Source: Bursaphelenchus xylophilus
Lineage: Eukaryota > Nematoda > Chromadorea > Rhabditida > Aphelenchoididae
Assembly (NCBI GenBank): GCA_904066235.2
Contig: CAJFCV020000004.1
Span: 9,796,001-9,860,000 of the forward strand
DNA: 64,000 nt
Reading direction: 5' to 3'
Below, piece by piece: positions 32,101 to 42,481 of the stretch. The notes under the pieces were generated by a model. The model was not told the origin of the DNA. It searched no databases and was given only the letters and a program-made list of their open reading frames with translations. Every line of letters begins with the position of its first letter. The stretch's first letter is position 1. The position numbers and the translations under genes were made by a program.

Positions 32101-35100
32101 AGGAGACCAGATTCCTAACAACCCGTTGGCCCCCTTTTGAAGCGACGTAACCGTCGTAGAAATAGCTATCAAATCAACCACAAAACACAAGAAATAACCA
32201 AAGAAAGTTTATTGGGAGATTAATTCAACAACAGGATTAGGAGAAATTGATAACAAATAACAGGGGATTAATAGTATGGGAGATAAGGGGAGGTTAAAAG
32301 GTCATCAGATACCCTAATTTTCGCCCCAGGTAGTCGAGACCTCGGCCGTCTCGTCGACGTTCAACTGCTGGGTTCCCTCGACGGGCTCGACGGCCGGTTC
32401 CTCCGGGATAGAGCCAGTCACCACGGAAATTGTAGAAGCCGGAGGATAGATTGGTGGAAACTCTTGACCGTCCTAAAAATTTTAAGTATAAAAAGGGAAG
32501 AAATCGACAGCAAAAACAGTTCTGGACAGTTACTCTAGCCAAAAATTTAATTGTCAATAATACTTACCGGGCGACCAACACGGCGTCCTCTCGTCTTCCT
32601 CCACTTCGCCAGCAGAATAGGGGTCAGAACCCAGAACAAAAGGACCAAACCAAGTAGCACCAGCGACGCCATACCTCCGGCGAAGACTTGTCCCCAGTTC
32701 CAGTCGTCGCATTTGGCCGGTTTCCGGAGCTCATGCAGCAGATCTACGTCCGACTGGAGCCCCTTCGGCGCACAGAATAATTGAGCCTCTGGCAGACTGA
32801 AATCAAAAGAAAAATAAGGTAAATTAATTGAGATTCCTAAATCGGTTTTCGAGAGCTTCCCCCACTTTTCCTCCCTTTGTTATCTAATCTTGTCTTACCT
32901 AAATCTCTAATTTCCCAAAATAGAAAAAGGCGAAAAGAAAAAAAGAACTTACAAGGCCAGAGTGCTGGCAGCACCGCGATTTGGCTATCCATTCATTATC
33001 GAAACAGATGCGAGTCACATCGCTATTGCGGCTGTTCTCCTTCAAAAATCGCCAGAGGATGCCAAAATTCATCCGATAGTCTACGCTTCCAGGAAGCTAA
33101 ATCAGCATGAGGCCAGATACCACAGCAGTGAGACAGAGGCATTGGCCGTAGTGTTCGCATGCCAAGAATTCAAACCATACATCGAAGGAACATGCGGAAC
33201 CATACTCAGGACAGACAGTCAGCCATTGTGTTCATTACTGAAAAATACTGACATGACTGGCCGTCTTGGACGTTTTAAGTTGGCCATCCAAGCCTATGAC
33301 TTAAAGATTGAGCATCGAAGTGGGAAATCAAATAACTTCTGTGATTATCTCAGCCGATGGCCACCAGCAGTCTATTCCGTTGAACAGGAAACAGTCGACT
33401 TGACATTACTCGAGCTTAACGCACCGAGAGTCGTCCTTGACGAACTCGTTATGGAGCAGAAGAAAGACAGCTTATATGCTGTCAGTTCGAAATCGCTTGG
33501 CGACAACCCAACTGGAGAGAGCCAGCCCAACAGCCCCCAGATACCAGCTTTTCAACGATGTTCTGTGCGTCGAATTCCAGAAAAACCCAGGAAGCTTTCG
33601 AATATACGTACCAAAGACGCTTACAAATCGCTTAATGCGGGAGTTTCACGCATCCCCTTTGTACGGCGGACATTTAGGGCTAGAACGGACATTTCTGCGC
33701 CTGGCCCAGCGATTTTGGTGGCCCAAAATGAATCAAGACGTTCGAGACTTTGTTAAAACGTGCCCAGATTGTCAAAAACGGCGAATACACCCCACGGAAC
33801 TTCACCAAGAGCCATTAGTTCCAATCCGACGGTCGGAGTAGCCGATCGAACGGGTCCACCTTGACCTCATTGGACCCCTTCCAATGACGGTTAACGGATC
33901 CGTCTACCTTCTCGTCGTCTCCGATCCGTTCAGCAAATGGATTCAGGCCATGCCAATACCCAACAAAAAACCCGAAACGGTTGCGGCAGCGTTCCTGCGA
34001 CATTTTATAGCAGTATTCGGAATCCCCCAAACGATCGTAAGCGACAATGGACCCGAGTTCACAGCCAAAGCGTTCCAAGGATTGGTCCACCAATATGGTA
34101 TGGAACATCGGCGGACGACACCCTACCACCCTCAGGGAAATGGGGCGGTAGAACGCCAGAATCAGACGTTGGTCAACATGTTGGCACGATATGTCAAAAA
34201 AGGTGGAACAGACTGGGACAGCTACGCTCCAGTTCTGTGTTTCGCTTATAACACGTCAATTCACCCAGTAACAAGGACTACACCATTCGAGTTGCTATAT
34301 GGCCGCACACCACGAACGCCAATAGAAAGAGAGATTATACGACAGCTTCCATCACAGTATGTGGATCAACCCACATATGCCCAACAGTTGGCCCGCCAAA
34401 CAGAACAGGCCTGGAGAAAAGTCGTTGAAGCGCTGGAGGATGAATCCGCCAGGATGAAACAACAGTTCGACCAACGCAAGCACGTACAAAAGGCGCATGT
34501 AACCGTCGGAGATTTGGTGCTCCGACGCGTAGACGCGTACCGCAAAGGAGAGTACCACAAGTTCCAAGGTAAGTACTCGGGACCTTTTGTGGTTCGAAAA
34601 ATTTGTAGCCCCCATGCTGTCATTCAGCATGTCGAGGGAGGAGCCGAAATCAGGCTACATTTAAATAAAATCAAAAAATATTTTTCGCCAAATCAGGTTG
34701 TGGGGTCACAACCAAAGTTAACCGGGGAGGCCGTAACACCTCCCAGGGTAATTTCAGAAGACAACCGACCCAGAAATTCGACCAAAAACCGCGACCAACA
34801 AGGGCAGAGAACAGACCAAGAACAAGTAAGACGCTCAGCACGGCTACAAGAAAGAAGGGAGCGCAACGAAGCCCGACTCGTTGGATACAGGCCAGTTTGA
34901 AAAGGCGGAAATATTTCAAAACATATAATTCTTCTATTTTTAATCAAATTTTATATACAAAATCTCGTAGAATTAGGACAAATGCCAAAATATGCAGAAT
35001 GGAGGACTTTTTTCGAAAAAATTATAATCGAAGGAATAAGACTTGCAAAACTAACCAACCCCAAAAACCCCCGGAGAGATATCCCAACTTGTAAATATCT

Positions 35101-36600
35101 ATACCGTACACCGCCGCCGATAATGAAAACACGGCGTAAGGTCAGCTGCGGGTAAAAGTGACTTAAAAAGTTTCACGCGATACCCCCAGGACGTAACGCG
35201 CGTGAAATTCGGCGCCGGTGTGACGCGTTTCGCGTGACCGATCGACCCGAGGAGTAGAACGGCTCGACCCGGCGCGAATCTGCAACTCTCGCGGCGGAAC
35301 GGGGGAAAGTTAAAAGCACTTACCCTTCATTTATAATACCATCAAACAAAAATTAAAAACAAAAACATCCATTCATGCATACGTGGCCAGAAGCCATTTA
35401 ACACTATTGTGTCTTTTTATCCTTTTATCAGTAACTTCATTTGTCAGTAGTAAATATTGTTAACCAGTCTACTGTTGGACTAACCTGCGGGTACATGTTC
35501 CCAACGGCATAATGATGAGCGTGGTCGCTCAGCAGATATGCGGGGGAGGATGTTACGGCGCAGGCTCGTCATAACAGGAGTTTACTATTACAGCAAACTC
35601 ATCGCAACCTCAACTCCTCGGAAAAGAAGAGAGGAGAATCAGTTGTATCGGCCCCCGTTTTTGGGAAGGGGACCGAGCGCTCCGATCTCAGGAAAAGGGT
35701 GCGATGAGGGAGTTTTTAAGGGTAATTGTATAATTGTTTTATATCTTATGTATCTTTTATTCAGTACCAATAAATGTAGTAGATAAATTGTAATGTAGGT
35801 AATTATTACCCTTAGGGGATAAACGGCAGGGTCAGGCCCCGAACTCGGTAAGTAAGTATCATATATAATTTAATGTACAGTACCCCCTCCGCTACACCAG
35901 CCGGGGCTGTAACAGACCGTCTCTGTTCGTCGTTGTATGCATGTGAGAGGCTCGGTGAAGGCTGAGCTAGCAGAAATAATAAGACTGATCGGGTCCTAGG
36001 ATAGCATACCGCCTATTTTGAGGTATTTTACGTGTACTCACATCAATAAAATCTAGATAAAAGTTACGAATCTCCGTTTTTTGTCCCAATTTTGGGTCTT
36101 TTATAGTATTATGATACAGTAACTCAAGGTAAAACTAACGTTAGAAATAGCTAAAATAAGAAAAAGTGGACATATTGCAAGTCTTCGCCAAGGCCCCGCC
36201 CAGCTTTCGCAGATAATCCAACGGCTTTTCCATGCCTTGTAGGCACTTCCCGCAACCTTTCTTCGGACTTCTACATTCCTGCCCTACGCCCCGTATCGAT
36301 CAATTTTGTGTTGGCTTGATCAAAAAACCCACCTTCAGCTCTCTCAGCATTTCCACCGCTAATTTGGAGGCCATGCTCTTCTCATATTCCTCTTCAGTTC
36401 CAGCCAATAAGACAGCTGATTTCACTCCTAAATTCGCCCAATGCTGAACAACAAAGGGGGTGTTCAGCAAGTAGTGATAATTCGTGTCGGCTGCGAGGAT
36501 GACATAAACATCTGGAGGGGAATCGACAAAATATTCGTTGATGGAAATCCGTGTTTGTGATTTGGAAACGTATATACAGGCAAAAATAAATAGTGAGATA
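26130..36600 (-). CDS. Glycosyltransferase-like type II membrane protein, split by a 9.2-kb intron
   Basis: Exons 36333-36600, 26967-27141, 26758-26910, 26518-26683 and 26130-26397 join in compatible phases (0, 1, 1, 2). The first exon here begins at an acceptor and encodes a membrane anchor (ISLFIFACIYV), then DVYVILAADTNYHYLL and VVQHWANLGVKSAVLLAG. The next exon has AEIVFLENSNMTSGQLAR and a DxD-like ITSDVDLF. Later exons have FNMGTIAANLSVWRDIMG and FYGRPRRLDRGNW. This order resembles nematode nucleotide-sugar transferase-fold proteins of the Golgi, with DxD for metal/nucleotide binding; the exact family is unconfirmed. A candidate start exon with correct phase is 37007-37059 (ATG, basic tail), giving about 360 residues. 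The intron 27142-36332 holds a 2.7-kb foldback, a MITE A and a complete LTR element. Confidence 0.68.
27152..29897. repeat. Large foldback built of 297-bp tandem units
   Basis: Outer ends TTTTAAAAGAGAGTTTTTT and inverse; arms about 1.3 kb each, centre about 28535-28800. Within each arm a unit of about 297 bp recurs (near 27566, 27863, 28159 and 28458, and in inverse orientation from 28840 to 29480). Each unit contains AAAATAAAAGGGGGGGTTTT and a TACGGTATATCAAAA block. The unit-encoded frames (DFEKNDFLIYRTG etc.) repeat on the mirrored strand and are not genes. It lies immediately upstream of a splice acceptor of the glycosyltransferase-like gene. Confidence 0.8.
29898..30242. other. Intronic, nothing recognised
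   Basis: Part of the large intron of the glycosyltransferase-like gene; an 89-codon plus-strand frame shows no domain. Confidence 0.35.
30243..30502. mobile_element. Mariner-type MITE A, copy 4
   Basis: TA-CAGTGGCGGACCCGATCC... to ...GGATCAGATTCCTCATTGG. The right terminus is slightly eroded. Confidence 0.75.
30571..30934 (+). repeat. 5' LTR, Gypsy-type
   Basis: Starts TGTTACGGCG and ends GGCTGTAACA; the terminal six bases are inverse of each other. AATAAA (in CCAATAAATG) is present. Confidence 0.9.
30935..32207. other. LTR-element interior without recognised gene
   Basis: A short plus-strand frame starts with ATG near 30956, soon after the primer-binding site, and stops after 26 codons (MESKLFRAYKLPTPPP...), possibly a gag leader. 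On the minus strand about 31960-32170 is open for some 65 codons with protein-like composition (SEELVPFIASAYFTSEVITI, LRNDPNACSFLQTRRV). I do not recognise it. No gag or protease motif was found. Confidence 0.35.
32208..32213 (-). terminator. Antisense poly(A) signal inside the LTR element
   Basis: The minus strand reads AATAAA about 100 bp after the stop of the antisense membrane-protein exons at 32314-32796. Confidence 0.4.
32314..32796 (-). CDS. Antisense spliced exons of a membrane protein within the LTR element
   Basis: On the strand opposite to pol, exon 32568-32796 has a TTTCAG acceptor and a GTAAGT donor. It encodes an ectodomain piece (LPEAQLFCAPKGL), a membrane helix (MASLVLLGLVLLFWVLTPIL) and a basic stop-transfer RKTRGRR. 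It joins in phase 0 to exon 32314-32472, a proline/glutamate-rich cytoplasmic tail ending WGEN and TAG. Upstream exons are not visible; the region above 32955 is pol in the other direction. It could be the 3' end of a captured host gene or of an env-like gene in reverse orientation. No family is assigned. Confidence 0.55.
32956..34900 (+). pseudogene. Pol fragment: RNase H and integrase
   Basis: The RNase H part carries FIIETDASHIAIAAVLLQ, YASRKLNQHEARYHSSETEA and RTDSQPLCSLL. The integrase part follows: an H2C2 zinc region (HLGLERTFLRLAQRFWWP, CPDCQ), then the DDE core with SDNGPEF and GAVERQNQTL, then a chromo-like C-terminal region. The reading frame shifts between RNase H and integrase (about 33440-33500), and an in-frame TAG lies at 33839-33841. 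Reverse transcriptase and protease are missing at the 5' side. It is therefore a broken Ty3/Gypsy-type pol. Confidence 0.88.
34901..35550. other. LTR-element 3' untranslated region
   Basis: No coding sequence after pol. GGGGGAGGA just before the 3' LTR is the likely polypurine primer. Confidence 0.5.
35551..35914 (+). repeat. 3' LTR, Gypsy-type
   Basis: 364 bp, no difference from the 5' LTR seen in a line-by-line comparison. Confidence 0.9.
35919..36332. other. Intronic, nothing recognised
   Basis: 5' side of the 9.2-kb intron (minus strand) next to the GTGGGT donor at 36327-36332. No repeat or gene recognised. Confidence 0.35.
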
Positions 36601-36678
36601 CTGAAAAAATATGGAATGCCATTGTAAATAGAAGTCTTAATCGATAGCCCAAGAAGTTCGACTTTTAATGTATCAGTA

Positions 36679-36946
36679 CAGTGACGGGCCTGATCCAGTG
36701 GCAAAACACGTACCATTTTGCATCTGGGAAGTATTAAAAATATGGCAAAATGCTTCCCTCTTCAAGTGAAAAAACTTCGTTTTGAAGGGTCCTTTCCCTC
36801 ACGTTTTAAAAACCCGTCTGCTCGTTTTGTGATGGAAATTTAAAACGGAGGTTTTTTAGTTGGAGAGGGAAGCATTTTGCCACATTTTTGATACTTCCCG
36901 GATGCAAAATGGTAAGTTTTTTGCCACTGGATCAGGCCCCCCACTG
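36679..36946. mobile_element. Mariner-type MITE A, copy 5
   Basis: TA-CAGTGACGGGCCTGATCCAG... to ...GGATCAGGCCCCCCACTG. It separates the candidate first exon of the glycosyltransferase-like gene from its second exon. Confidence 0.8.
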
Positions 36947-37007
36947 GAGAAGATTCCTCAAAATCTTAGCTCGCGCTTTCAGGGCCAGCCAAGTATTCAA
37001 ACTTACC

Positions 37008-37092
37008 AAGCGACCCGCCGCGTTGACAATGCACGACGATGGGGCCCACTGACGTGCATTCCCAATTGTTTGTGTTTATGATCTCATAAGTC
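37008..37092 (-). pseudogene. Tyrosine-phosphatase-like P-loop segment
   Basis: Between a TTCCAG acceptor and a GTAAGT donor, one minus-strand frame reads YEIINTNNWECTSVGPIVVHC followed by QRGGSLG. GPIVVHC is the characteristic start of the classical PTP catalytic loop (HC-x5-R), but the arginine position reads leucine, so it would be inactive. The rest of a PTP domain was not found nearby. The same DNA in another frame is the candidate start exon of the glycosyltransferase-like gene; only one reading can be right. Confidence 0.35.
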
Positions 37093-37709
37093 TGGAACGT
37101 TGGCGGAAATGAGAAATAAATAAAAAATTAAAATTCATCAGATGTAAAGAAATTCTCCCGCAAAATGACCCATTCCTTGGAGGTGAAAGAGCAGGAATGA
37201 TGGTTATCTGGTTTGCGGGAAATTTGGAAAAAAAGTTTCTATCCGGCTTATTCAGATAAAGTGCGGGGTAAATGGAGATAAGCGCCAGAGGTTATTCAGC
37301 TCGCGTTCAACCTTTCCGCTGACGAGTCAGCAAAAGATCGGGCCAACTCTCATGTGTGTAATTAATATAATATTTGATTATTGACTTGGTCCCTCAGGAG
37401 GTTATTGGTTTATCTAAATGAAGGATACATTTTGTAGAACAAAGAGCAGATAAGAGAGAGGTAGGGGACTCGCAACGAACACCCCGTTTCGAGTGACGTG
37501 ACGAGCGGTTCCATCGAAAATTGCTTGTTGAGAATCGAGGATCAAGATCTTCGCCGGAATGACACAACGTAAAGCCGTTGGCTGAGCTAACAGTTGAATT
37601 GATAGCCAAGTCATCGCGATGACGAGACAAAGGGTTTTATCAGGCCAATAAAACCCTTTGGCTAGTCATTGAGACGATATGGCTGGCAATTGAACTGTTA
37701 ATCAAGCTA
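37093..37709. other. Intergenic, weak minus-strand frame
   Basis: A minus-strand frame at 37414-37614 (with LRCVIPAKILILDSQQAIF) is open for 66 codons but matches nothing I know. No other feature. Confidence 0.3.
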
Positions 37710-37944
37710 CAGTGGGGGGCCTGAACCAGTGACAAAAAACGTACCATTTTGCATCCTGGAAGCATCAAAAATGTGGCAAAATGCTTCCCCCTCCAAGTGA
37801 AAAAACTTCGTTTTGAAGGGCGCGCCCTTCTTCACAAAAAGAGCGGAGTTTTTTCACTTGGAGAGGGAAGCATTTTGCCACATTTTTGATACTTCCCGGA
37901 TGCAAAATGGTACGTTTTTTGCCACTGGATCAGCTCCCCCACTA
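37710..37944. mobile_element. Mariner-type MITE A, copy 6
   Basis: TA-CAGTGGGGGGCCTGAACCAG... to ...GGATCAGCTCCCCCACTATA, intact hairpin. Confidence 0.8.
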
Positions 37945-38241
37945 TAACAGTTTACGACGGTGGATAATATTTTATAACCGATGGGACATTCATCCCGTTA
38001 CCGCAGTATCACAAAAATAATCGTTACAGCACGGTATTTATTGGTAAAATAAAAATATTTAAGATAAAAAAGTATTAGTAACGCTACTCTACGGAGATCA
38101 CTTTTTATAACGTTTTATAACGTTATTAGGCAAGGAATGGCTGAAATTAACCGAAATTGGATATAACATAGCTGGTTCTATGAAAACATGAAAAAATTGG
38201 CATTTCGAAGGCAAATTTACATTTCTTGAAATGTCCAAGTA

Positions 38242-39783
38242 CAGTGGCGGTCAAAAAAAACGGCCACCACAAGATGATGCGCTCTAACGCAGAAGAGAGT
38301 GGTCGTAGGAAGATAAATATGGTATCATTGTAAAGCTTATGGGATACTAAGACGTGTGACTATACGCTTGTGGTACTGTAGTGCTGGCCTAGCACGTACT
38401 GGGGCAAAATGTTCTTTTGGCCTGGTCAAAAAAAATGGCCACCCATAATTATTGTGCTTTAAATGCGGTTTATGTTAGAAATTGCCGCAATATGCGACTG
38501 GACTAGGATAGCTATATCAATACACACCAATTCCAGTATTTTTTACTTTGTACATATGCCCTCAGGCATCAGTCAAGGTTGATGACCTTGTTCATGGTTA
38601 AGGCCCGGCCAAAATTTCTTGTGGGTTTGTGCCGTTGTTTTGATAATCCGAAGCAATACTGTAGACGGTATTGATCGCATTCGTGTGTAAGACTGCCCAC
38701 CTTTGGCAAAATTGCGCCCCTTCTGATAAGAAAACTCAAAAAATGAAAATTTTTGACCTAATTTTCTCCAAAAATCCGTTTTGGAGGCCGCTAAACAATG
38801 AATGTAGAATCTTAAACAGACTTTATTTGTACAAGAACATCATGGACATTTGTTTGAACACGGCACCGGTTAAAGGAAACGACCGTCCGAAACAACAGAT
38901 ACCGTTTTGTTACAGTTTTCGACTTCAGAAATTATTCATAAACTTTGTCAAGGTCTGCAACCCGAATTTTCACTTTAGGGGCTCATATTTACCTTTAAAT
39001 GATAAAGTGGTATCTCAACTACGCCACAAATGCGATACTATATTATAATTTCTATTCAAAGAGGTTTCGGAACCGGACAAATTTCATGATTACTTCCTGA
39101 AGTCGAAAACTGTAACAAAACGGTATCTGGCGTTTCGAATGGTCGTTTCCTCTTACCGGGGCCGTGTTAAAACAAATGTCCATGATGTTCTTGTACAAAT
39201 AAAGTCTGTTTTAGATTCTACATTCATTGTTTAGCGGCCTCCAAAACGGATTTTTGGAGAAAATTAGGTCAAAAATTTTCATTTTTTGAGTTTTCTTATC
39301 AGAAGAGGCGCAATTTTGGCAAAAGTGGGCAGTCTTACACACGAATGCGATCAATACCGTCTACAGTATTGCTTCGGATTATCAAAACAACGGCACAAAC
39401 CCAAAAGAAATTTTGGCCGGGCCTTAACCATGAACAAGGTCATCAACCTTGATTGATGCCTGAGGGCATATGTACAAAATAAGAAATACTGGAATGGGTG
39501 TGTATTGATATAGCTATCCTAGTCCAATCGCATATTGCGGCAATTTCTAACATAAACCGCATTTAAAGCACAATAATTATGGGTGGCCATTTTTTTTGAC
39601 CAGGCCAAAAGAACATCTTGCCCCAGTACGTGCTAGGCCAGCACTACAGTACCACAAGCGTATAGTCACACGTCTTAGTATCCCATAAGCTTTACAATGA
39701 TACCATATTTATCTTCCTACGACCACTCTCTTCTGCGTTAGAGCGCATCATCTTGTAGTGGCCGTTTTTTTTGACCGCCACTG
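38242..39783. mobile_element. Mariner-type palindrome with 700-bp arms
   Basis: Termini CAGTGGCGGTCAAAAAAAAC and the inverse, with TA on both sides (38240-38241, 39784-39785). Arms run 38242 to about 38935 and about 39095 to 39783, nearly identical over 700 bp, leaving a loop of about 160 bp. No transposase. The 125-codon frame at 38671 is arm sequence. Confidence 0.82.
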
Positions 39784-39918
39784 TACCTTTAAGTGTCAAA
39801 AATTAATTTCCGCGCGATTAAACGCCATTTTACATCCAAATTCAGCTAAAATATAATTAAAAATCCCACAGACCCTAAAAATTTTTGAAGAATCCCAAAA
39901 AAATCTCATTTCCGCTAC

Positions 39919-42125
39919 TCAAGGATCAAAAATCCTGTTGATTCCGTCGGGTTCCACAAACTCTCTGCACCATCCACAAGTCTGGATATAATCCTTCGAG
40001 GATTCGCAGAATGTGGCGCACCCACAGGACGTTGAAATGCACTGAACTCCGGCGCATTTGGTGTCCCGATCGGTGCACTCCATGCATTTTCGGGCGCGGA
40101 ATTGGACGATTTGGTGTTTTCGGACCGGCACCGAGCATATGGCGCAGTTCGGGCCGCCGCGTTTCTTCTGCGCGCAGTCCTGACAGTACGCAAAATGCCC
40201 GCACGGGATGCACATCACGTTGCGCTTTTGGTCGTGACAAATCACGCATTCCGTCATATCGGAAGATGTTGGGCGCTCGACCAAGAGTTGGGCCGTGTCC
40301 ACCAGCTCGATCAGGCCGGAATTCTAGAAAAAACCCCAAAAAATGGCCAAAAATTTGACAAAGAAAATACTTCTATGGGGTATGTTACAGGTCGAGACAT
40401 ACACCAAAAAATTCGCAAAATTTTTCTGATTCAGCATATATAAAAACCAGCTGCCTAACTTTGGTTTGTAAGGGCGAAAAAATCATCAGAACTTTTCTCG
40501 CAACGCCAAGCAAATGCTTTTTTGACCAAGTGTTTACCAATTCAAAAAAATTTTTTGAGCTAAAACAAACTCTGGTGTCTCGGCAAGCTTCAAAATATCA
40601 AAAAAATTTGATTAAAACTACACCTTAATTGTAGTTCCAACGTAAAAAAAAACAGTTCTCCGCCCAAGAGGAATCGAACCCGTAGGGAGCCCTTCCCATC
40701 CAATTCTCAGTCTAGCGCTCTAACCACTCGGCCACACCGCTCTCTTTCGAAGGAAGAGACCGAGCGCACTTTTGTTTCCGCCGACCTTTTCCTCGAGAAA
40801 CATGTTGATAAAACTTGTTGATAGACCAAAATTAGGCAGCTAATTTTTACATATTCTGAATCAAAAAAATTTTGCGAATTTTTTGATACATGTCTCGACC
40901 GGTAACTCCATACCCCATAGAAGTGCTTTCCTTGTGACTAAAACTTGAAATTTTTCAAAGTTTCACTTACCAAATACCTCTCCTCGCAATGGAATACAAT
41001 TGAATCTTGGTTTATTGGAACCTGGACGGTGACTGGCTCCGCTCGGCAGGAATCTGTGCCAAAAATTATCTAAAAGAATATTATACATCAGGCACTTGTC
41101 GGAAGATTTCCAAAACAATACGAACCTTAATGAAAAACGTAAAATTCGTTTCATAAAAAGTTCACGTTTATGCCAATGACCCACCCATTTCCCATTTGAC
41201 CTAGTATTATGTCCCCGAAACACTCACCCTTAGACTGTTCGGGCTTTCTCTGTAGAACGTCAAATTGATGTGCTCACCGCCAATAAATTCTGCGACATTC
41301 GTGACTGAGCTGAGATCGAGGAATGCGAACAATTCTGTGGGGAGATTGCGGTCTTCGAAGAAATTTTCAGCCGTAATTTTGCCGACTCCCACGCGGAAGC
41401 CTTCAGGTGGTGGACGCTGAAATTTTGGCTCGATTAAATACAAGTCGGAAGGTGTAAATTAGGCACTACATGTAATAAAAACAGGATACTTTCGCCAAGG
41501 TTCAGAGGATCTTATTTCTTCAGTCATGGAACTGGGACGATTGGGGAAACCGAAAAGTATTACTTTTCTCCGATGCAAATGTCAAATTAGGATAATCGAG
41601 GGCAGTGATTTTGACAATGACATTCTTTTTTTTATCTTTACTTTTTTCCTTAAGTAGTACTGCAAAGTAGTAATTTTTTGATTTTCTTTCACAAATACTC
41701 GATTCGGGTCATCGATGGTGCTGATTTCAAATCAGAAAAAATGAATAAAATTTTCGAAATCAGCACCATCGAAAACCCCTCAATCGAGTATTTATGACAA
41801 AAATTTAAAAAATTACTACTTTACAGTACTACGTAAGAAAAAAGTAACTATCAAAAAAAACGAATGTCATTTTCGAAATCGCCACCCTCGATTATCCCAA
41901 TTTCACACTTGCATCGAAGAAAAATAATACTTTTCGGTTTCCCCAATCGCCCAACTCGGTTCAGTCATCCCTGGCGTCACCGATTCAAAAAAAATATTAA
42001 AAACTCACGTGAAACCGTAAAATTAGCGGTACAACGACTCTGTTTGGTCCCATTAGTTTGGTAATTGTGGTGTTGGAGACTGAGTACCCGTTGCGCCCGA
42101 GATAACGGATGTCTTTCGCTGGCAT
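39919..42125 (-). CDS. RING-finger (C3HC4) protein, probable E3 ubiquitin ligase
   Basis: Exons 42009-42125, 41228-41416, 40971-41069 and 39919-40323 all join in phase 0, giving 269 residues. The RING spans residues 161-198 (C161, C164, C176, H178, C182, C185, C195, C198), with perfect C3HC4 spacing. A second cysteine-rich tail follows (about residues 210-255: CMEC, CGCATFC, CGWC). The N-terminal 135 residues have no domain that I recognise (GYSVSNTTITKL, GFRVGVGKITAENFF). The start is chosen because TTTTCAG lies one base before the ATG, a probable spliced-leader site. Its position about 115 bp after the poly(A) signal of the upstream gene suggests a downstream operon position. Intron 3 contains a TNA foldback. 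Confidence 0.85.
40359..40934. mobile_element. TNA-type foldback with central tRNA-like module
   Basis: Ends CAAAGAAAATACTTCTATGG and the inverse of CAAGGAAAGCACTTCTATGG, flanked by TGA (40356-40358, 40935-40937). The centre (minus strand, 40664-40745) has perfect A box TGGCCGAGTGG and B box GGTTCGATTCC. It resembles a Ser/Leu-type tRNA with a long variable arm, but the acceptor stem does not pair. It lies in intron 3 of the RING gene. Confidence 0.8.
41525..41970. repeat. Foldback in RING gene intron 1
   Basis: Inverted arms: 41525-41750 (ATGGAACTGGGACGATTGGG, TCGAGGGCAGTGATTTTG) and 41755-41970 (inverse, CCCAATCGCCCAACTCGG). The arms are diverged and the spacer is very short. Confidence 0.65.
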
Positions 42126-42238
42126 TCTGAAAACCTCCAAATTTCGAAAAAATCTAAACCTAAAATTCAAAGGTATCGTATATCGATAATACAGAAATTA
42201 TGAAATAAAATATCCACAAATTCAAAAATCTTCAATGA

Positions 42239-42244
42239 TTTATT
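42239..42244 (-). terminator. Poly(A) signal of the FAST-kinase-like gene
   Basis: AATAAA on the minus strand, 238 bp after that gene's stop codon and about 115 bp before the RING gene ATG. Confidence 0.5.
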
Positions 42245-42481
42245 ACAAAATCTCTGATAACGAGGGTTTTCAAAAAAGAGTAATAACAATATAAATCATT
42301 GACTTGACGGCGGGTTCCGAAACAAAAGAATAAAAAAATTTTACCAAAACTACCTTGTTTTAGACATCTGAAGACCAGATGATCTAAATCAATAAACGCT
42401 TTCTTCTATTCCCATTCTCCCACCGTCAAATCTATTCTAACATCAACGACAAATAATAACATCCTATGGTACACAGAGACT

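Larger units (their letters stand above)
30571..35914 (+). mobile_element. Ty3/Gypsy-type LTR element, chimeric interior
   Basis: LTRs of 364 bp (30571-30934, 35551-35914) look identical, and GACC is duplicated outside them (30567-30570, 35915-35918). A primer-binding-like TGGAGGTCCCACCGAGAT begins at 30940, and a polypurine tract GGGGGAGGA precedes the 3' LTR. The pol part starts abruptly inside RNase H at about 32956 and runs through integrase. Gag, protease and reverse transcriptase are absent; in their place lies a segment with antisense spliced exons. The element is young but cannot be autonomous. Confidence 0.88.

Noticed and set aside
34352..34947. Minus-strand hydrophobic frames over integrase
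   Set aside because: Shadows of the integrase coding strand with its DDE motifs.
36464..36652. Alternative 62-codon frame starting MAFHIFSVSHYLF
   Set aside because: Runs into stops and lacks the ILAADTNYHYLL motif of the overlapping frame, which also joins downstream exons in phase.
38671..39048. 125-codon plus-strand frame
   Set aside because: Lies across the arm and loop of the mariner-type palindrome; no transposase motif.
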